Part shown: positions 48,701 through 58,533 of the stretch, in pieces | Numbering within the stretch: position 1 is the first letter of the stretch | Layout of the letters: each line of letters starts with the position of its first letter | Assembly (NCBI GenBank): GCA_020630875.1 | Contig: JAHDIH010000006.1 | Coordinates: 62,001-126,000 of the forward strand | Length of the DNA: 64,000 nucleotides | DNA from: Deltaproteobacteria bacterium | Lineage (GTDB): Bacteria; Myxococcota_A; Polyangia; Haliangiales; Haliangiaceae | Direction of reading: 5' to 3' | Notes under the pieces: generated by a model | Databases searched by the model: none | What the model saw: only the letters and a program-made list of their open reading frames with translations | Told to the model about the DNA's origin: nothing | Program-made: the position numbers and the translations under genes

Positions 48701-51508
48701 TTTGAAATCGCTGGGACTGGGAATAGTCCGGCAATCAGGGCTGACATAAGTTTTTTGGGGAATACAATTGACGCTCGACGGCAATCGCAAGGCTGGTACT
48801 ACGGTTTGCGTAATGCTGTTGATATACGCACGACAGGATCATCTTCGATACGATTTGAAGGTTTAGATGACGATGCCGCGGAGCAAAGTGAATCGGTCAC
48901 GATAACAGCTGTAATTCCCAATGAGAATATTTCTGTCGATCCGCTAGCAAATGTCTTCACGGTGACCATCATTGACAATGACGACGACGACTCTGATGGT
49001 ATCGCAAACAATGCGGACAACTGCCCAACTGTTGCTAACGCGAATCAAGAAGATCTAGATTCTGACAATGTGGGCGACGCATGCGATTCTTTAATAGATA
49101 GCGATGGCGACATGGTGGCGGATGCGGTGGATGCGGATCCGGCGAACCCGAACGTGTGCGGGGACAGCGATGGCGATTATTGCGACGATTGCGCGGTGAC
49201 CGGTGGTCCGCCAGCGCCTGGTAACGATGGTCCGGATGCCGACGGTAACGGAATTTGCGATGCGTTTAACGACGATGATGGCGATGGCGTTCCCAATGCT
49301 ATCGACCCGTCGCCAAGCAATCGGTTTGGTTGCGGCGACAGTGATAACGATGGCTGTAACGATTGCGCGGTGGCGGGAACCAGCGACCCAAGTAACGATG
49401 GGGCCGACTTTGATGGCGATGGAATTTGCGATGCCAATGCCGACAGTGATGGCGATGGCTTGATGGATTCTCTGGAGCTTGCGATCGGCACCAGTCCGGC
49501 GGATGCTGATTCTGATGACGATGGTATTCTAGATGGCGCGGAAGGTTCGACGACCGCCGACCCTGATGGCGATGGACTGATCAATGCAATGGATGCGGAC
49601 TCCGATGACGATGGCTTGCTTGATGGTTTGGAGCGTGGGTTGTTTGGGACTCCCCATGCCGACACTGATGGCTTTGCTGGCAACTACCAAGCGGATGCGG
49701 ATGCGGGAGCGACGACGACTAATCCGTGGCTCGCGGACAGTGATGGCGGCGGTGCATCCGATGGTGCCGAAGATGTAAACGGCAATGGAAAAATCGATGC
49801 CGGAGAAACCAATCCGAATCTGCTGTCCGACGACGGACAAGTAGTGGAAGTAGACAGCGATGGCGATGGACTATCTGACGCACAAGAAATAGCGATTCAC
49901 ACTAATCCTAACGATGCCGACACCGACGACGATGGTATTATCGACGGCCTTGAAATCAACTACGCAGTGGATCACGACCACGATGGGTTAATTAACGCAC
50001 TTGACGTTGACTCTGATGGCGACGGAATATTTGATGGCACCGAGCTTGGCTACACCGAAGAAGACATTCATGAGGATACGGCTCGTGGAATCTTCAGGCC
50101 GGATGCCGACGGAGGGGTGACGGTATCGTCGATGATTAATGCCGATAGCGACGGTGGCGGAACACCAGACGGTTGGGAAGACTTCAACAGCAACGGCGCG
50201 GTGGATCCTGGAGAAACGTCGAACCAAAATGGTCAAGACGATACGCCGCAAGTCGATACCGATGGCGACGGACTTTCGGACCCTCAAGAAGGCTTTATTG
50301 GTTCAGATCCCAACGACGCGGACTCCGATAACGATGGAGTGGTGGACGGCGATGAGCCAAACTTCAATAACGACGTAGACGAAGATGGTGTGCCGAGCGT
50401 ACTGGATGCTGACTCCGATGATGACGGACTGAAGGATGGCACCGAGGCGGGGATAACGATTCCGCATGCCGATACCAATGTGTCCGAGGGTAACTTTGTA
50501 GCGGATGCGGACCCTACCACCAAAACAAACCCACAACTATTAGATACCGATGGGGGCGGGGTGCCGGATGGATTCGAAGATTTCAATCCGAACATTCCAT
50601 CTCTTGATTTGAACGGACGGGTTGATAATGGGGAAGGGGATCCCAACGATCCCGTGGACGACAATCCCACGACCGCAGATACGGACGGCGACGGCCTAAC
50701 GAACTATGTGGAAGGTCGCGGAGACCGAGATAACGACGGGGAAGAAAACTACGTGGACATCGATTCGGATGGGGATAGCATCTTAGACGAAGACGAAGCG
50801 CCAAATGGAGAGCTAGTCAACAGCGACAACGGCCCGTCTCCGGACTACTTGGATGGCGATGCCGACGACGATGGGCTGAGCGACCGAATCGAAGCCGGAG
50901 ACGACGACCTGTCGACCACGCCGCGTGATACGGATGGCAGTGGCCGAGAAGACTATCGTGATACGGACTCCGATGATGATGGCATTCCGGATTGGGTAGA
51001 AGCGCCGGGGCAAGAGGTAGATACGGACGGAGACGGCGCGCCAGATAATATTGATATCGATTCGGACCAAGACAGTATCTCTGATGCGGTGGAAGGGGGC
51101 GGTGCGATGCCCCTTGATTCTGACGAAGACGGGGTGCCAGATTACTTAGACGAAGATTCGGACAACGATGGCATCCCCGACAGCGTAGAAGCGGGCGACT
51201 CTGACGTCTCAAGTCCACCACCGGATTCCGATGGTGATGGCGTCGCGGACTTCCGCGACACAGATGCCGACGATGACAACGTCCTCGACGCGATAGATAA
51301 CTGCAGGACTATGGAAAACTCAGACCAATCTAATGAAGATGGCGATCTTCTGGGCGACCTATGCGATGAAGACTCCAGCCCACCAGCTGGCGGTTGCGGA
51401 TGTTCCTCGGGTAGCGATTCCAAAGTGCCCGTACTTCCAATGGTTCTGTTTCTCTTCGGGCTGTCGCGAACCCGAAGAAATTTTTCTGAACGTTTCTCTC
51501 GCGGATGA
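45695..51508 (+). CDS. RCC1-repeat / Calx-beta-like / TSP3-repeat surface protein with MYXO-CTERM-like tail
   Basis: 1937 residues. The signal ends in SLSFGCSLS, possibly a lipoprotein signal; GTG 45695 is used, with GTG 45710 and 45713 as alternatives. Residues ~48-800 hold 14 RCC1-like repeats, each with a Cys pair in the pattern TCAxL...xxRCWGxxxxGQLGYG, probably two seven-bladed propellers. A Calx-beta-like domain ([17 protein letters not shown], ~970-1095) is flanked by TSP3 repeats that run to ~1905. The tail [30 protein letters not shown] is Cys-rich, hydrophobic, then basic, as in MYXO-CTERM proteins, so it is probably sorted to the surface. Binding partners are unknown. Confidence 0.87.
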   Translation: MFKLSVVRILIVAILSLSFGCSLSKEGPPVGETFHTEASAVVGDDDVVQVANGGTFTCALFGGGAVKCWGTGSFGELGTGTASTTLGQEAKTSGTAVLGGPAQKIVAGSEHVCALLENGTLRCWGAAEGGRLGYGNEEIIGDNETPADAGPVPVGGKVIDVSAGAYHTCAVRDDGDVYCWGASQVARGIVLGFPSTLVVGDDETPQLGGRIDLGGAAVAVTSGRTHACAIMDTGAVRCWGTGGGLGYVGVTAVEAPASFGDVAVGGAAVKLSAGNGMSCALLSNQAIRCWGDNSAGQLGLGHTDPIGDDETPQSAGFLALGGNAIDISTSEGHTCAVLDDSSLRCWGYSHFGALGYGNNDWVGDDELPFTAGAVLVGDSVAKVSTSNKNTCVVTATADVRCWGESSFGQLGHSITYDVGDNEPPNVLPIVPLGTSPDKVLSVHIGSNHACAALTSGALRCWGTNDFGKLGYGNVNDVGDNESIAAGGTLEFATAVVDATLGQEHSCAILANGNTHCWGEGSQGKLGYANQISIGASQRASTTSPVSLGDSVIDISSEVNHTCAVLANGEVVCWGRAGNGGLGYGNLQDVGDDEHPSDVGAVPLGMLASDVSVGNLHSCALSSAGSVKCWGDNYNGQLGYGHTDNIGNDETPDSVGLVSLGGVATEIVSGWQYNCALLSGGNVRCWGRGQQGELGYGNTNNIGDDETPDSAGDVPIGGTVQALASGTGHTCALLTNGKVRCWGANFSGQLGHDSSVYNRIGDDETPASVGDLPLPGTAVAIFAGGQTTCALMDDDRLICWGESLAPINPNPGYVSVFDSDADGVDDWEDTAPDNPLLCVDNDGDTCDECSSGDPANDGNDTDGDGLCDIGDPDIDNDGIANAVDNCPLDANPLQENSDGDAMADACDDDDDNDGVIDVADSAPLDPLVCQDSDRDGCEDCSKGNGFAPDNDGVDYDGNGQCLCGPDVKFSFTNTSLTVTEGDFGNISYSLLNPQSYVCDVDMYFEIAGTGNSPAIRADISFLGNTIDARRQSQGWYYGLRNAVDIRTTGSSSIRFEGLDDDAAEQSESVTITAVIPNENISVDPLANVFTVTIIDNDDDDSDGIANNADNCPTVANANQEDLDSDNVGDACDSLIDSDGDMVADAVDADPANPNVCGDSDGDYCDDCAVTGGPPAPGNDGPDADGNGICDAFNDDDGDGVPNAIDPSPSNRFGCGDSDNDGCNDCAVAGTSDPSNDGADFDGDGICDANADSDGDGLMDSLELAIGTSPADADSDDDGILDGAEGSTTADPDGDGLINAMDADSDDDGLLDGLERGLFGTPHADTDGFAGNYQADADAGATTTNPWLADSDGGGASDGAEDVNGNGKIDAGETNPNLLSDDGQVVEVDSDGDGLSDAQEIAIHTNPNDADTDDDGIIDGLEINYAVDHDHDGLINALDVDSDGDGIFDGTELGYTEEDIHEDTARGIFRPDADGGVTVSSMINADSDGGGTPDGWEDFNSNGAVDPGETSNQNGQDDTPQVDTDGDGLSDPQEGFIGSDPNDADSDNDGVVDGDEPNFNNDVDEDGVPSVLDADSDDDGLKDGTEAGITIPHADTNVSEGNFVADADPTTKTNPQLLDTDGGGVPDGFEDFNPNIPSLDLNGRVDNGEGDPNDPVDDNPTTADTDGDGLTNYVEGRGDRDNDGEENYVDIDSDGDSILDEDEAPNGELVNSDNGPSPDYLDGDADDDGLSDRIEAGDDDLSTTPRDTDGSGREDYRDTDSDDDGIPDWVEAPGQEVDTDGDGAPDNIDIDSDQDSISDAVEGGGAMPLDSDEDGVPDYLDEDSDNDGIPDSVEAGDSDVSSPPPDSDGDGVADFRDTDADDDNVLDAIDNCRTMENSDQSNEDGDLLGDLCDEDSSPPAGGCGCSSGSDSKVPVLPMVLFLFGLSRTRRNFSERFSRG

Positions 51509-51612
51509 AATGAAATGTCGCTTTTGTAGGACGCTGTCGCACTAGTGGAAATGTCTTAAGAGCGGTTTCCTGAAAGTGAGGCTCGCGTTATCATTGAGTG
51601 GGGGATATTGCA

Positions 51613-53958
51613 TTGCCAATTATATTAGTGATAGTTGTTGTCGCACTGGGAGCTGGGGCGTTTTTCTTTTTAAAGATGAAAAGTTCAGCTGCCGACGTTG
51701 GCGATGTGGACGCTCTTGTAGCTGACAAAAAATACGCAGAGGCAGCGGCTGCCGCCAAGGGTAAAAAGGATTTTGCCAGAGCGCAGGAACTGTTCTTGAA
51801 GGCCAAAAACATTCCGGCAGCCGCGGATATGTCTTTAAAATTGGGGCACAAAAAAGAAGCGGCGGAACTCTATCTTAAGGGCAAGCGCTTTGAGCAAGCC
51901 GCCGCACTTTACGATGAACTAGGACTTTCAGAGCAAGCTGCAGAAGCGAGAGAGTTGAAAGAGGCCGACGGCAAGCTGTTAGACTTGGGAGTAGAAGATT
52001 GGGAAGCCGATCTTGGATACAAAGCCAAAAAGATGCAGTTTGATACTTTGCTGAAGTCAGAAAAGGACGACATCAAATACGGAAAACGTCAGAATATTTC
52101 AGAGGAGACAATCGCCCAAGGAATGGCACTTGTGGAGGTTCTTGAAAAAGAAGAGCAGTACGCACTTATCTTGGAGCTGTTTCAAGATCTCGGAAAAGAA
52201 GAAGAGGGGATTACTCTCATTGCGGACCAATGGAACAAGCCGCTCGTGGTGGCTCCCTTGTTGGAAAAGAAACAATTGTTTGAGCAAGCTTCTGCGATGT
52301 ATTACCGAGGCGGCGGTAATGAGCAGGCGGCTTCTGCACTGGTGCGCCACGCGCTTGCAAGCGACGAACCTGGTGCCTACTACGACCGGGTTAACGCATA
52401 CTCGCCGGCTGTTGCAGAACAGTTTCTTGTGCCTCTCATTGAGCATTATCCTTTAGAGGAGTCTTCGGTTAGTTTCTACTACCAGTACGCTGCCAATCTT
52501 TTGAAACAATCGAGGCCAGAAGATGCGTTGGACGTCTTTGAGAAGATTGAAGCACAGATGCCAGATTACCGAGACGTCGCGAGCTGGGCGGAAGCGTTGC
52601 GAGCAGGAAAAGCAGACTCCTTGGCCCCTATTGAAGATGAAGAGAGCATCTCTGTCACGCAGGACCAACTAAACGCCTTGATGCAACAGGTCGCTACCGC
52701 AACAGCTCAGCAGATGGGAGCCGCTGCGCGCGGAGAAGAACTCTCAGGGGTGGCGTTGATGCCGCAGCTCTTTTCCGGCAATCAAGTGGTGGGACTCGAA
52801 TCGGCCCCAGTCAACGTGGGCACGTTGTTCGACTTGAAAGTGCAAGAGGCTCGACAAGGACATTCTGTAAAACATCTGACAAGTTTTCTAAATGGTAAGC
52901 CCTGCGATCTAGGTAACATCGAGGTGTATTATCGGTTGGGTCTTAAGCATTTGGCGATGGGCGACTGGAATGAAGCAGAACTAGCATTTCAAAAAGTAGA
53001 AGAAACCTCTCCTGGGTATCGAGACTCCGCGCAACGACTACTGGAAATTGAACAGTGGAAAAGTTCTATGGGGCAACAAGCGAAGAAGCTGCAAACCAGT
53101 GATGGAGAAGAACGATACACGTTAAATGGTGAGTTGGGTCGCGGCGGGATGGCGGTAGTGTACCGGGGAGAAGACTCGGTGCTGGGGCGCGAAGTGGCGT
53201 TAAAGTTCATCTCTGAGGAGCATAGTTCTACCCAAATGGTTAAGGATTTGTTTGAGAGTGAGGCAAAATCTGTCGCTCGGCTCAATCATCCGAATATCGT
53301 AACGATCTTTGACTATGGATTTAAAGATGGGCGTGCGTTCATTTGTATGGAATTTATCGCGGGAAAGACTCTGGAGCATATGATGTGGGAAGGATCGCTT
53401 ACGATGCTTTCTGCGATGCAAGCCGTGGAGCAAACCTTAGATGCCCTTTCTTATGCCCACGATCGAGATATTATTCATCGAGATATTAAACCTGCAAATA
53501 TTATGGTTGATGAATACGGCAGGGCAAAGGTGATGGATTTTGGTCTTGCAACCTCCTTGGGAGGAGAAGACGCCGTCGCAGGAGGTACGCCAGCCTACAT
53601 GCCACCGGAACAAATCGAAGGCGAGCACATCGATCAACGAACAGATCTGTACTCTGTCGCAGCGACGCTCTATGAAATGCTTACGGGGCAAGTGGCATTT
53701 GCTGATCTTGATAGAACGTCTCCACCGGTATCGCTGCACGAACTTCTTCCCGCGTTACCCACTACAATCGCAGACATTGTGATGAAAAATCTGCAGGTAG
53801 ATCCAAATCTTCGATCGCAGAGTGCGAGGGAGTTTATGTCTCCCATTAAGCAATTGCGTGCGGTCCTTGAGAATCATGCCGCATCGATCGGTCCGCAATT
53901 TGATAGTGGCAATAGGAAAAGTCCTGCGGTAAGCCAGACGAACTCCAAAACTGCCTAG
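51613..53958 (+). CDS. Ser/Thr protein kinase with N-terminal membrane helix and TPR-like region
   Basis: About 781 residues from TTG 51613, which has GGGGGA 7 nt upstream; GTG 51598 would place that site inside the gene. Residues 2-22 are one membrane helix. Residues ~30-470 are helical TPR-like repeats (AELYLKGKRFEQAAALYDEL; MGDWNEAELAFQKVEETSPG near 437-456). The Hanks-type kinase domain (about 500-755) shows GELGRGGMAVVYRGE, the VALKF lysine, HRDIKPANIM (about 619-628), DFGLA and GTPAYMPPEQ. Residues after 760 are a short Ser/Gln tail. Unusually the kinase lies at the C-terminal end, so both parts should face the cytoplasm. It follows the RCC1 gene after a ~100-bp gap. Confidence 0.92.
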   Translation: MPIILVIVVVALGAGAFFFLKMKSSAADVGDVDALVADKKYAEAAAAAKGKKDFARAQELFLKAKNIPAAADMSLKLGHKKEAAELYLKGKRFEQAAALYDELGLSEQAAEARELKEADGKLLDLGVEDWEADLGYKAKKMQFDTLLKSEKDDIKYGKRQNISEETIAQGMALVEVLEKEEQYALILELFQDLGKEEEGITLIADQWNKPLVVAPLLEKKQLFEQASAMYYRGGGNEQAASALVRHALASDEPGAYYDRVNAYSPAVAEQFLVPLIEHYPLEESSVSFYYQYAANLLKQSRPEDALDVFEKIEAQMPDYRDVASWAEALRAGKADSLAPIEDEESISVTQDQLNALMQQVATATAQQMGAAARGEELSGVALMPQLFSGNQVVGLESAPVNVGTLFDLKVQEARQGHSVKHLTSFLNGKPCDLGNIEVYYRLGLKHLAMGDWNEAELAFQKVEETSPGYRDSAQRLLEIEQWKSSMGQQAKKLQTSDGEERYTLNGELGRGGMAVVYRGEDSVLGREVALKFISEEHSSTQMVKDLFESEAKSVARLNHPNIVTIFDYGFKDGRAFICMEFIAGKTLEHMMWEGSLTMLSAMQAVEQTLDALSYAHDRDIIHRDIKPANIMVDEYGRAKVMDFGLATSLGGEDAVAGGTPAYMPPEQIEGEHIDQRTDLYSVAATLYEMLTGQVAFADLDRTSPPVSLHELLPALPTTIADIVMKNLQVDPNLRSQSAREFMSPIKQLRAVLENHAASIGPQFDSGNRKSPAVSQTNSKTA

Positions 53959-53990
53959 CGACGAGACCGGGTTTCTGATAGATCAAAGCG

Positions 53991-54749
53991 GTGGAGTTTT
54001 CCATCTTAAGCTGGAACATCGGCGGACTTGATGAAACGTTTCTTGATCGAAGATGTGAGTCGGCGTGCATCACGGCAATTCTTGGTGCTCCCATTGAACT
54101 TCTAGCTTCAGGCAAAGCACAGATGTCAACTCCGCCCACTGTCATTGCCTTTCAAGAGGTCACGGCAAAAGTATTCTCAGCCTACTTAGCAGTGCATTTG
54201 GAAAAAGCGGGATACTCCTGCGTTAGTAAGCCAAATGAGAATCGAAGTTACTTTGAAGTGCTTGCAGTCCATGAATCATGGAAGGTACAGCACTCTGAAA
54301 AGATGCTCTTTTCTCGGTCCATGTACGGTAGAGAGTTGCATTGGGCAGACATTACCCGTGACGGGCAAGAGGTTAGGGTGAGCACGGGCCACTTAGACAG
54401 CGGAAAAGGAAATGGTAAGTCTCGTCAGAGCGCGCTAAAAGAAATTACCTCAACTCTTAAGGACTACCAATATGGAGTTTTCGCTGGAGACGCCAACATT
54501 CGAAAATCCGAATGGGAATCTTGGAGGGATAATTCGGAATTGACAGATGCGTGGGAAGCCGGCGGCGAGGACCCAGACACCAGAGACACATGGTTTTGTG
54601 ACGAAATGCGCGCTAGATTCGACAGAATTTGGTCCACCAAAGCGATGCAAGTGGTCGAATTCTCGACAATTGGGGACTATTTTGTGCCCGAAACCCCACA
54701 AATGCGCCCTTCAGATCACTTAGGAGTAAAAGCTACGTATCAATTGTGA
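53991..54749 (+). CDS. Endonuclease/exonuclease/phosphatase family protein, TDP2-like
   Basis: 252 residues of the EEP superfamily (DNase I-like). GTG 53991 gives VEFSILSWNIGGLD. Motifs are SWNIGG (about 7-12), AFQEVT (Mg-binding Glu, about 52-57), STGHLDSG (about 127-134), FAGDANIRKSEW (about 164-175) and the final PSDHLG (catalytic His). The order and the GDxNxR block resemble tyrosyl-DNA phosphodiesterase 2, which releases 5'-tyrosyl-DNA adducts. A nuclease or phosphatase on another phosphodiester is equally possible. Confidence 0.8.
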   Translation: MEFSILSWNIGGLDETFLDRRCESACITAILGAPIELLASGKAQMSTPPTVIAFQEVTAKVFSAYLAVHLEKAGYSCVSKPNENRSYFEVLAVHESWKVQHSEKMLFSRSMYGRELHWADITRDGQEVRVSTGHLDSGKGNGKSRQSALKEITSTLKDYQYGVFAGDANIRKSEWESWRDNSELTDAWEAGGEDPDTRDTWFCDEMRARFDRIWSTKAMQVVEFSTIGDYFVPETPQMRPSDHLGVKATYQL

Positions 54750-54793
54750 CTTCTACTCTTGGCGGCAGCGTCTTCTTGGCTACAATTGACGCG

Positions 54794-55153
54794 ATGAGAT
54801 TCTTATTGCTTATAGGGTTATTGACTGGTTGCGCAGAAGTAGAAGTTAGCGTGACCTTAGGCGGACTAACTGGTTACGAAGGCCAAGACGTTCAAATGTT
54901 ATTTGTAGCGACTGGGGAGAACATTCCAAAGACCGCCACGGTGACAAACAAAGGCGTAGCATCCGTTACTATTGATTCCGATGCCAGCACGACCTGGACC
55001 ATTAGTGCGTATCTTGACAAGGACGCCGACGGTATGTGCACGATCGCAAACGACATCTCATGGCAGTTTATCGGAACCTCCGGTGAAGAAGGCGTATCAT
55101 TTGTTACTGGGTTGCCGGACGCCAACAGCCAACCAGCTTGCGACGCGTTCTAG
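54794..55153 (+). CDS. Small lipoprotein
   Basis: 119 residues from ATG 54794, giving a short lipoprotein signal LLLIGLLTGCAE with lipobox LTGC. The rest looks like a beta-rich domain (VEVSVTLGGLTGY; DVQMLFVATGENIPK; a Ca-site-like LDKDADGMCT). A longer frame upstream overlaps the phosphodiesterase gene and has no signal peptide, so I reject it. The stop is directly adjacent to that of the convergent HAD gene at 55154. Function unknown. Confidence 0.72.
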   Translation: MRFLLLIGLLTGCAEVEVSVTLGGLTGYEGQDVQMLFVATGENIPKTATVTNKGVASVTIDSDASTTWTISAYLDKDADGMCTIANDISWQFIGTSGEEGVSFVTGLPDANSQPACDAF

Positions 55154-55807
55154 TCAATCCCAATCTAAAATTGGCCAATTGTTATTCTTCGCTTCCAATT
55201 TAAGGCGGCGATCTGGCGAAACGATATTCGGATGTTCTACAATCCGAAGTAAGTCTACATCGGTCATTGAATCGGTATAGAAATACGACTTTTCGATTGC
55301 TACAGCATTTTCATTACACCATTTTTGAACCGCTGTAGCTTTTGCCTTTCCATAAGCTATCTCATTGACGGTTCCATCAAATTGCCCGTTCGCATCGACG
55401 CCAAAACTACTCGCGACGTAGTCTTGAATTCCTACGCATTGGCTGGCGATCTCCGCAGAGTAAATCGAACCACTGGTTGCAATGACAACTTTATGACCCA
55501 ATTCTTTGTGCTGGTTTATCGCTAGTTGTGCCTTCGGTCTAATCTTTTTAGCTATGTCTTGCTGAAACCAACGATGAACTCGTTCTCTCATTTCTGCTTC
55601 TGGTGTGCTTTTCAAATAAGCTGCAGCTCTGTCAAACGCGCGAGTGTCGGAGCCAGCACTACCTAAGTGGTATCTCGCGAGCCAAATTGTGAGTTTCAAC
55701 AGCTCTCTCTTTGATATTCGTTTCTGTTTCCACTCCGAAAGAAACCAAGCATTGGCTGAATTGATAGACAAGATCGTTCTGTCTAAGTCAAAGAATGCTG
55801 CAATCAT
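55154..55807 (-). CDS. HAD-superfamily IB phosphatase (SerB-like)
   Basis: 217 residues with the HAD core: motif I FFDLDRTIL (nucleophile Asp, about 5-13), motif II VVIATSGSIYSAE (about 109-121), the conserved Lys in AYGKAKATAV and motif III YFYTDSMTDVDLL (about 174-186). A helical cap follows motif I. Family relatives act on phosphoserine or on lipid and other phosphomonoesters; the substrate here is unknown. The start overlaps the OsmC stop by four bases (ATGA), so the two are coupled. Confidence 0.88.
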   Translation of the reverse strand: MIAAFFDLDRTILSINSANAWFLSEWKQKRISKRELLKLTIWLARYHLGSAGSDTRAFDRAAAYLKSTPEAEMRERVHRWFQQDIAKKIRPKAQLAINQHKELGHKVVIATSGSIYSAEIASQCVGIQDYVASSFGVDANGQFDGTVNEIAYGKAKATAVQKWCNENAVAIEKSYFYTDSMTDVDLLRIVEHPNIVSPDRRLKLEAKNNNWPILDWD

Positions 55808-56256
55808 CGTGGGTACTCAAATGAAAAAGAAATGTTGATGGATGGTGAAAGAGACAACGCGACCGGACATTCTTTGGCCCACGTTTCAAACTTGGCACGG
55901 GTGACGGGGTTGACAGCCTCCATGAACTCCAGAGATACGCGCAGTTCGCTTATCTGACGCATTCCCTGGGTAGTCATTATTTTTTCTGCCTGTCCTCTGC
56001 ACGTGCCGACGGAGAGGTTCTCTTTGGCAGCTTTGATTGCAAGAGTCGTTATGGCGCAAGAGACAAGTCCTGCCGCCAATAAGTCCGTTGGCGAAAACGA
56101 CTCACCAAGACCAGCATTGTCGGTCGGTGCGTCGGTAGCAAACGACGAGTTTGATGGCCCATGAGTCAAAGTGCAACGCAAGTTACCTTCATAAGAACAT
56201 GATGAAACAACTCCCATAGGTTCACTTTCTCCTGCGTTGTGCTTTTTGGCAACCAT
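55804..56256 (-). CDS. OsmC-family peroxiredoxin-like protein
   Basis: About 150 residues from ATG 56256 (MVAKKHN); TTG 56271 is the alternative. OsmC/YhfA-type thiol peroxidases reduce organic hydroperoxides with two Cys; here LVSCAITTLAI (about 75) and KECPVALSLSPSI (about 130) provide them. The SFSPTDLLAAGLVSC block is typical. It is translationally coupled to the downstream HAD phosphatase and divergent from the rhomboid gene. Confidence 0.88.
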   Translation of the reverse strand: MVAKKHNAGESEPMGVVSSCSYEGNLRCTLTHGPSNSSFATDAPTDNAGLGESFSPTDLLAAGLVSCAITTLAIKAAKENLSVGTCRGQAEKIMTTQGMRQISELRVSLEFMEAVNPVTRAKFETWAKECPVALSLSPSINISFSFEYPR

Positions 56257-56294
56257 GGTTTGGAGAATCAATAAGTGTTACTACATAATGACGT

Positions 56295-57038
56295 ATGTTT
56301 CTGCCCCTTAAGGACGACAACCCTTTAGAGATAATTCCATTCCAGTACGTAACGATCACCTTTATCGTTACCTGCGTCGCTGTTTTTATCTATCAGGTCA
56401 CCCTTGGGGACGTAGCAGGTTACGAATTTGTACTCGATGCGGGATTCGTTCCTGCTCGATTTTTTTCAGCGGATGAGTATTGTGGGATAGAAGAGTTCAG
56501 TGCGAACTGCGACATGCCTTGGGCGGCGTCAGCTTTCTCCTCCATGTTTATGCACGGTAGCTGGATGCATCTTGGAGGTAACATGTTGTTTTTGTGGATC
56601 TACGGCGACAATATTGAAGACAGCATGGGCCATGGAAAGTTTATTGTCTTTTATATTCTCTGTGGTCTTATTGCGACCTTTATCCATGGCATTGCAGATA
56701 CGGACAGTATCATACCAACAGTGGGGGCTTCCGGTGCTATTGCGGGAATACTAGGGGCGTACTTGGTACTTCATCCTAAAGTTAAAATATTGTCGATCGT
56801 AATTATCAAGACTGTTCAGATTCCGGCAATGTTCGTTTTGGGCCTATGGCTTGCGATGCAAGTCTGGGGGGCACTTTCTACTTCCGCGGAGGGAGGAGGG
56901 GTCGCGTGGTGGGCTCACTTGGGTGGATTCGCTGCAGGGGCTCTACTGATACCTTTGTTCAAAAATAAAGATATTCCGTTGTTTGATCGCGGACGTTATT
57001 CTGGTCCTGCACCTACAAAAGCCAGGGTAAAGCTGTGA
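56295..57038 (+). CDS. Rhomboid-family intramembrane serine protease
   Basis: 247 residues with six or more membrane helices. Rhomboid signature: HGSWMHLGGNMLFLWIYG (about 91-108), with the catalytic Ser in GASGAIAGILGAY (about 143-155) and the catalytic His in WWAHLGGFAAGAL (about 206-218). It cleaves transmembrane substrates, possibly surface proteins such as those with MYXO-CTERM-like tails elsewhere in the window (a guess; substrates are unknown). The stop overlaps the GTG of the next gene by four bases (GTGA). Confidence 0.94.
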   Translation: MFLPLKDDNPLEIIPFQYVTITFIVTCVAVFIYQVTLGDVAGYEFVLDAGFVPARFFSADEYCGIEEFSANCDMPWAASAFSSMFMHGSWMHLGGNMLFLWIYGDNIEDSMGHGKFIVFYILCGLIATFIHGIADTDSIIPTVGASGAIAGILGAYLVLHPKVKILSIVIIKTVQIPAMFVLGLWLAMQVWGALSTSAEGGGVAWWAHLGGFAAGALLIPLFKNKDIPLFDRGRYSGPAPTKARVKL

Positions 57039-57427
57039 AAGGTTGTCTGTTTACCTGTCCGGTTCATGAGGCTGCTGACTATGCTCCAGGTAGCGGTAGC
57101 GATGAGTTATTACAAGAACGTCTCACCGAGATTGAAATTTGTATTTTGGCCTGCCTTGTGGAAAACGAACAAGAGCTGGTGGAGCGCGCAACATCGCTTC
57201 AAGAAGCTACCAAGACCGTAAGAGACGGGGACGAGAGTTGGGTAATGGAATTCCCCAAAGAAGTGACGATGGCCTTGGCCAAGTCTAGTGCCGCGGAGCT
57301 TACGGTCGCTAAACAAGCGGTTCCGGAATTGTCTTGGTTACCACAATCTTCAGTAGAGAAGGTTGTCCAATTAGCGAAAAAGGCCGTTGAGGAAGAGCAA
57401 AATGTCTATATTTGGAATTCGTTCTAA
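57035..57427 (+). CDS. Hypothetical protein coupled to rhomboid
   Basis: 130 residues, start GTG overlapping the rhomboid stop. It opens MKGCLFTCPVHEAADY with two Cys close to the N-terminus, then is mostly acidic and helical (LLQERLTEIEICILACLVEN; ELSWLPQSSVEKVVQLAKKA). No domain recognised. Translational coupling with the rhomboid protease is the only clue to its role. Confidence 0.68.
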   Translation: MKGCLFTCPVHEAADYAPGSGSDELLQERLTEIEICILACLVENEQELVERATSLQEATKTVRDGDESWVMEFPKEVTMALAKSSAAELTVAKQAVPELSWLPQSSVEKVVQLAKKAVEEEQNVYIWNSF

Positions 57428-57440
57428 CGGAAGATAATTT

Positions 57441-58436
57441 CTATTTTCTCCCTCCGCGCAGTAGATCTTTGGGAACCCGTACTCCTGTAGTGTGGCTCGC
57501 TTCGATTTCTTCTGACAGTCGACGATAGTTCTCCAGTCGCACGGCAGGAATGGAATCAGAACTTATCGCTTCCTTCACTGCACAGCCAGGTTCTGATAAA
57601 TGCTTGCAGTCTGAAAATTTGCATTGCGCTTCTAGCTCGACCATATCTTGGTAGAGCGTATTCAGGCCATGTCTGGCATTCCAGAGTCCAAACTCGCGCA
57701 TTCCTGGGGTATCCACGATGACATGTTCTGAGTTTGTAATGAAAAGTTCGCGTCTGGTCGTGGTGTGACGACCCTTAGCATCTCCGTCTCGTACTAGACC
57801 TGTAGGCTGTATTTCTAAACCGACGAACACGTTTGTAAGAGTTGACTTGCCAACCCCCGAATCTCCAACAAACACGACGGTGCTTCTCGTTTTTAACAAC
57901 GAAATAAAGTCGGGAAGATACTCCCCAGTCTTGGCAGATATCGCAATCGCAGTAATGGTTGGAAACGCTTCTTTCAATTCTAGTAAGTAGGGTTTCGGGT
58001 CCTCTTTGTCTATCTTGTTGACAATTACAATTGGCGTTACTTCGGCGGCAAGGGTTGAAATCACATAGCGTTCTATTTTGTTGATATTAAACCGTTTGCC
58101 AACGCTGGTAACAATTCCAACAATATCTATATTTGCGGCGATCGGCTGACTAGCTAGTACTTTGCCCGGCGCTCTTCTTTGCAATAGGCTCGTTCTGTTA
58201 AGTATCTTGTTTACTTCAAGGTTGTCTTGCGGGTTTTTCTTTGAGCATAACACCCAATCTCCCACAACCGGTTGTCCTACGGCTTGACTAAGCTTTAGTA
58301 GCTGAGGGACCCGAGCGTCATCAAGACCTAGTACGTTAGCCCACCCTCGTTCGGTAGAGACGACCCTGCCAAGACCAGTATCTTCGCTTCCAGACCATCC
58401 TAGCTGGCAGAGAATGCTATTTGACGGTAAAGCCAC
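57441..58436 (-). CDS. rsgA: Ribosome small subunit-dependent GTPase RsgA
   Basis: Circularly permuted GTPase that assists late 30S maturation. 331 residues: N-terminal OB fold, then the G motifs in permuted order, NKIDKED (G4, about 140), GDSGVGKSTL (G1 P-loop, about 191-200), DTPGMREFG (G3, about 238-246). The C-terminal zinc site is CKFSDCKHLSEPGC (about 267-280). The start, MALPSNSIL at 58436, is ordinary. It is convergent with the hypothetical gene at 57035 with a 13-bp gap. Confidence 0.96.
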   Translation of the reverse strand: MALPSNSILCQLGWSGSEDTGLGRVVSTERGWANVLGLDDARVPQLLKLSQAVGQPVVGDWVLCSKKNPQDNLEVNKILNRTSLLQRRAPGKVLASQPIAANIDIVGIVTSVGKRFNINKIERYVISTLAAEVTPIVIVNKIDKEDPKPYLLELKEAFPTITAIAISAKTGEYLPDFISLLKTRSTVVFVGDSGVGKSTLTNVFVGLEIQPTGLVRDGDAKGRHTTTRRELFITNSEHVIVDTPGMREFGLWNARHGLNTLYQDMVELEAQCKFSDCKHLSEPGCAVKEAISSDSIPAVRLENYRRLSEEIEASHTTGVRVPKDLLRGGRK

Positions 58437-58533
58437 TGCAATACAAGACTATCACACACCTCATTACTCGCAGCCACTTGCCGCGCACCATTAGGGAGGT
58501 TACAATGAAGTGTTGCCACCTAAGGAGACAATA

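Noticed and set aside
51598-51612. GTGGGGGAT as a shared unusual start context of the giant gene (34697) and the kinase (51598)
   Set aside because: In the kinase the G run is better explained as a ribosome site for TTG 51613; in the giant gene no start follows at the right distance, so the likeness is probably chance.
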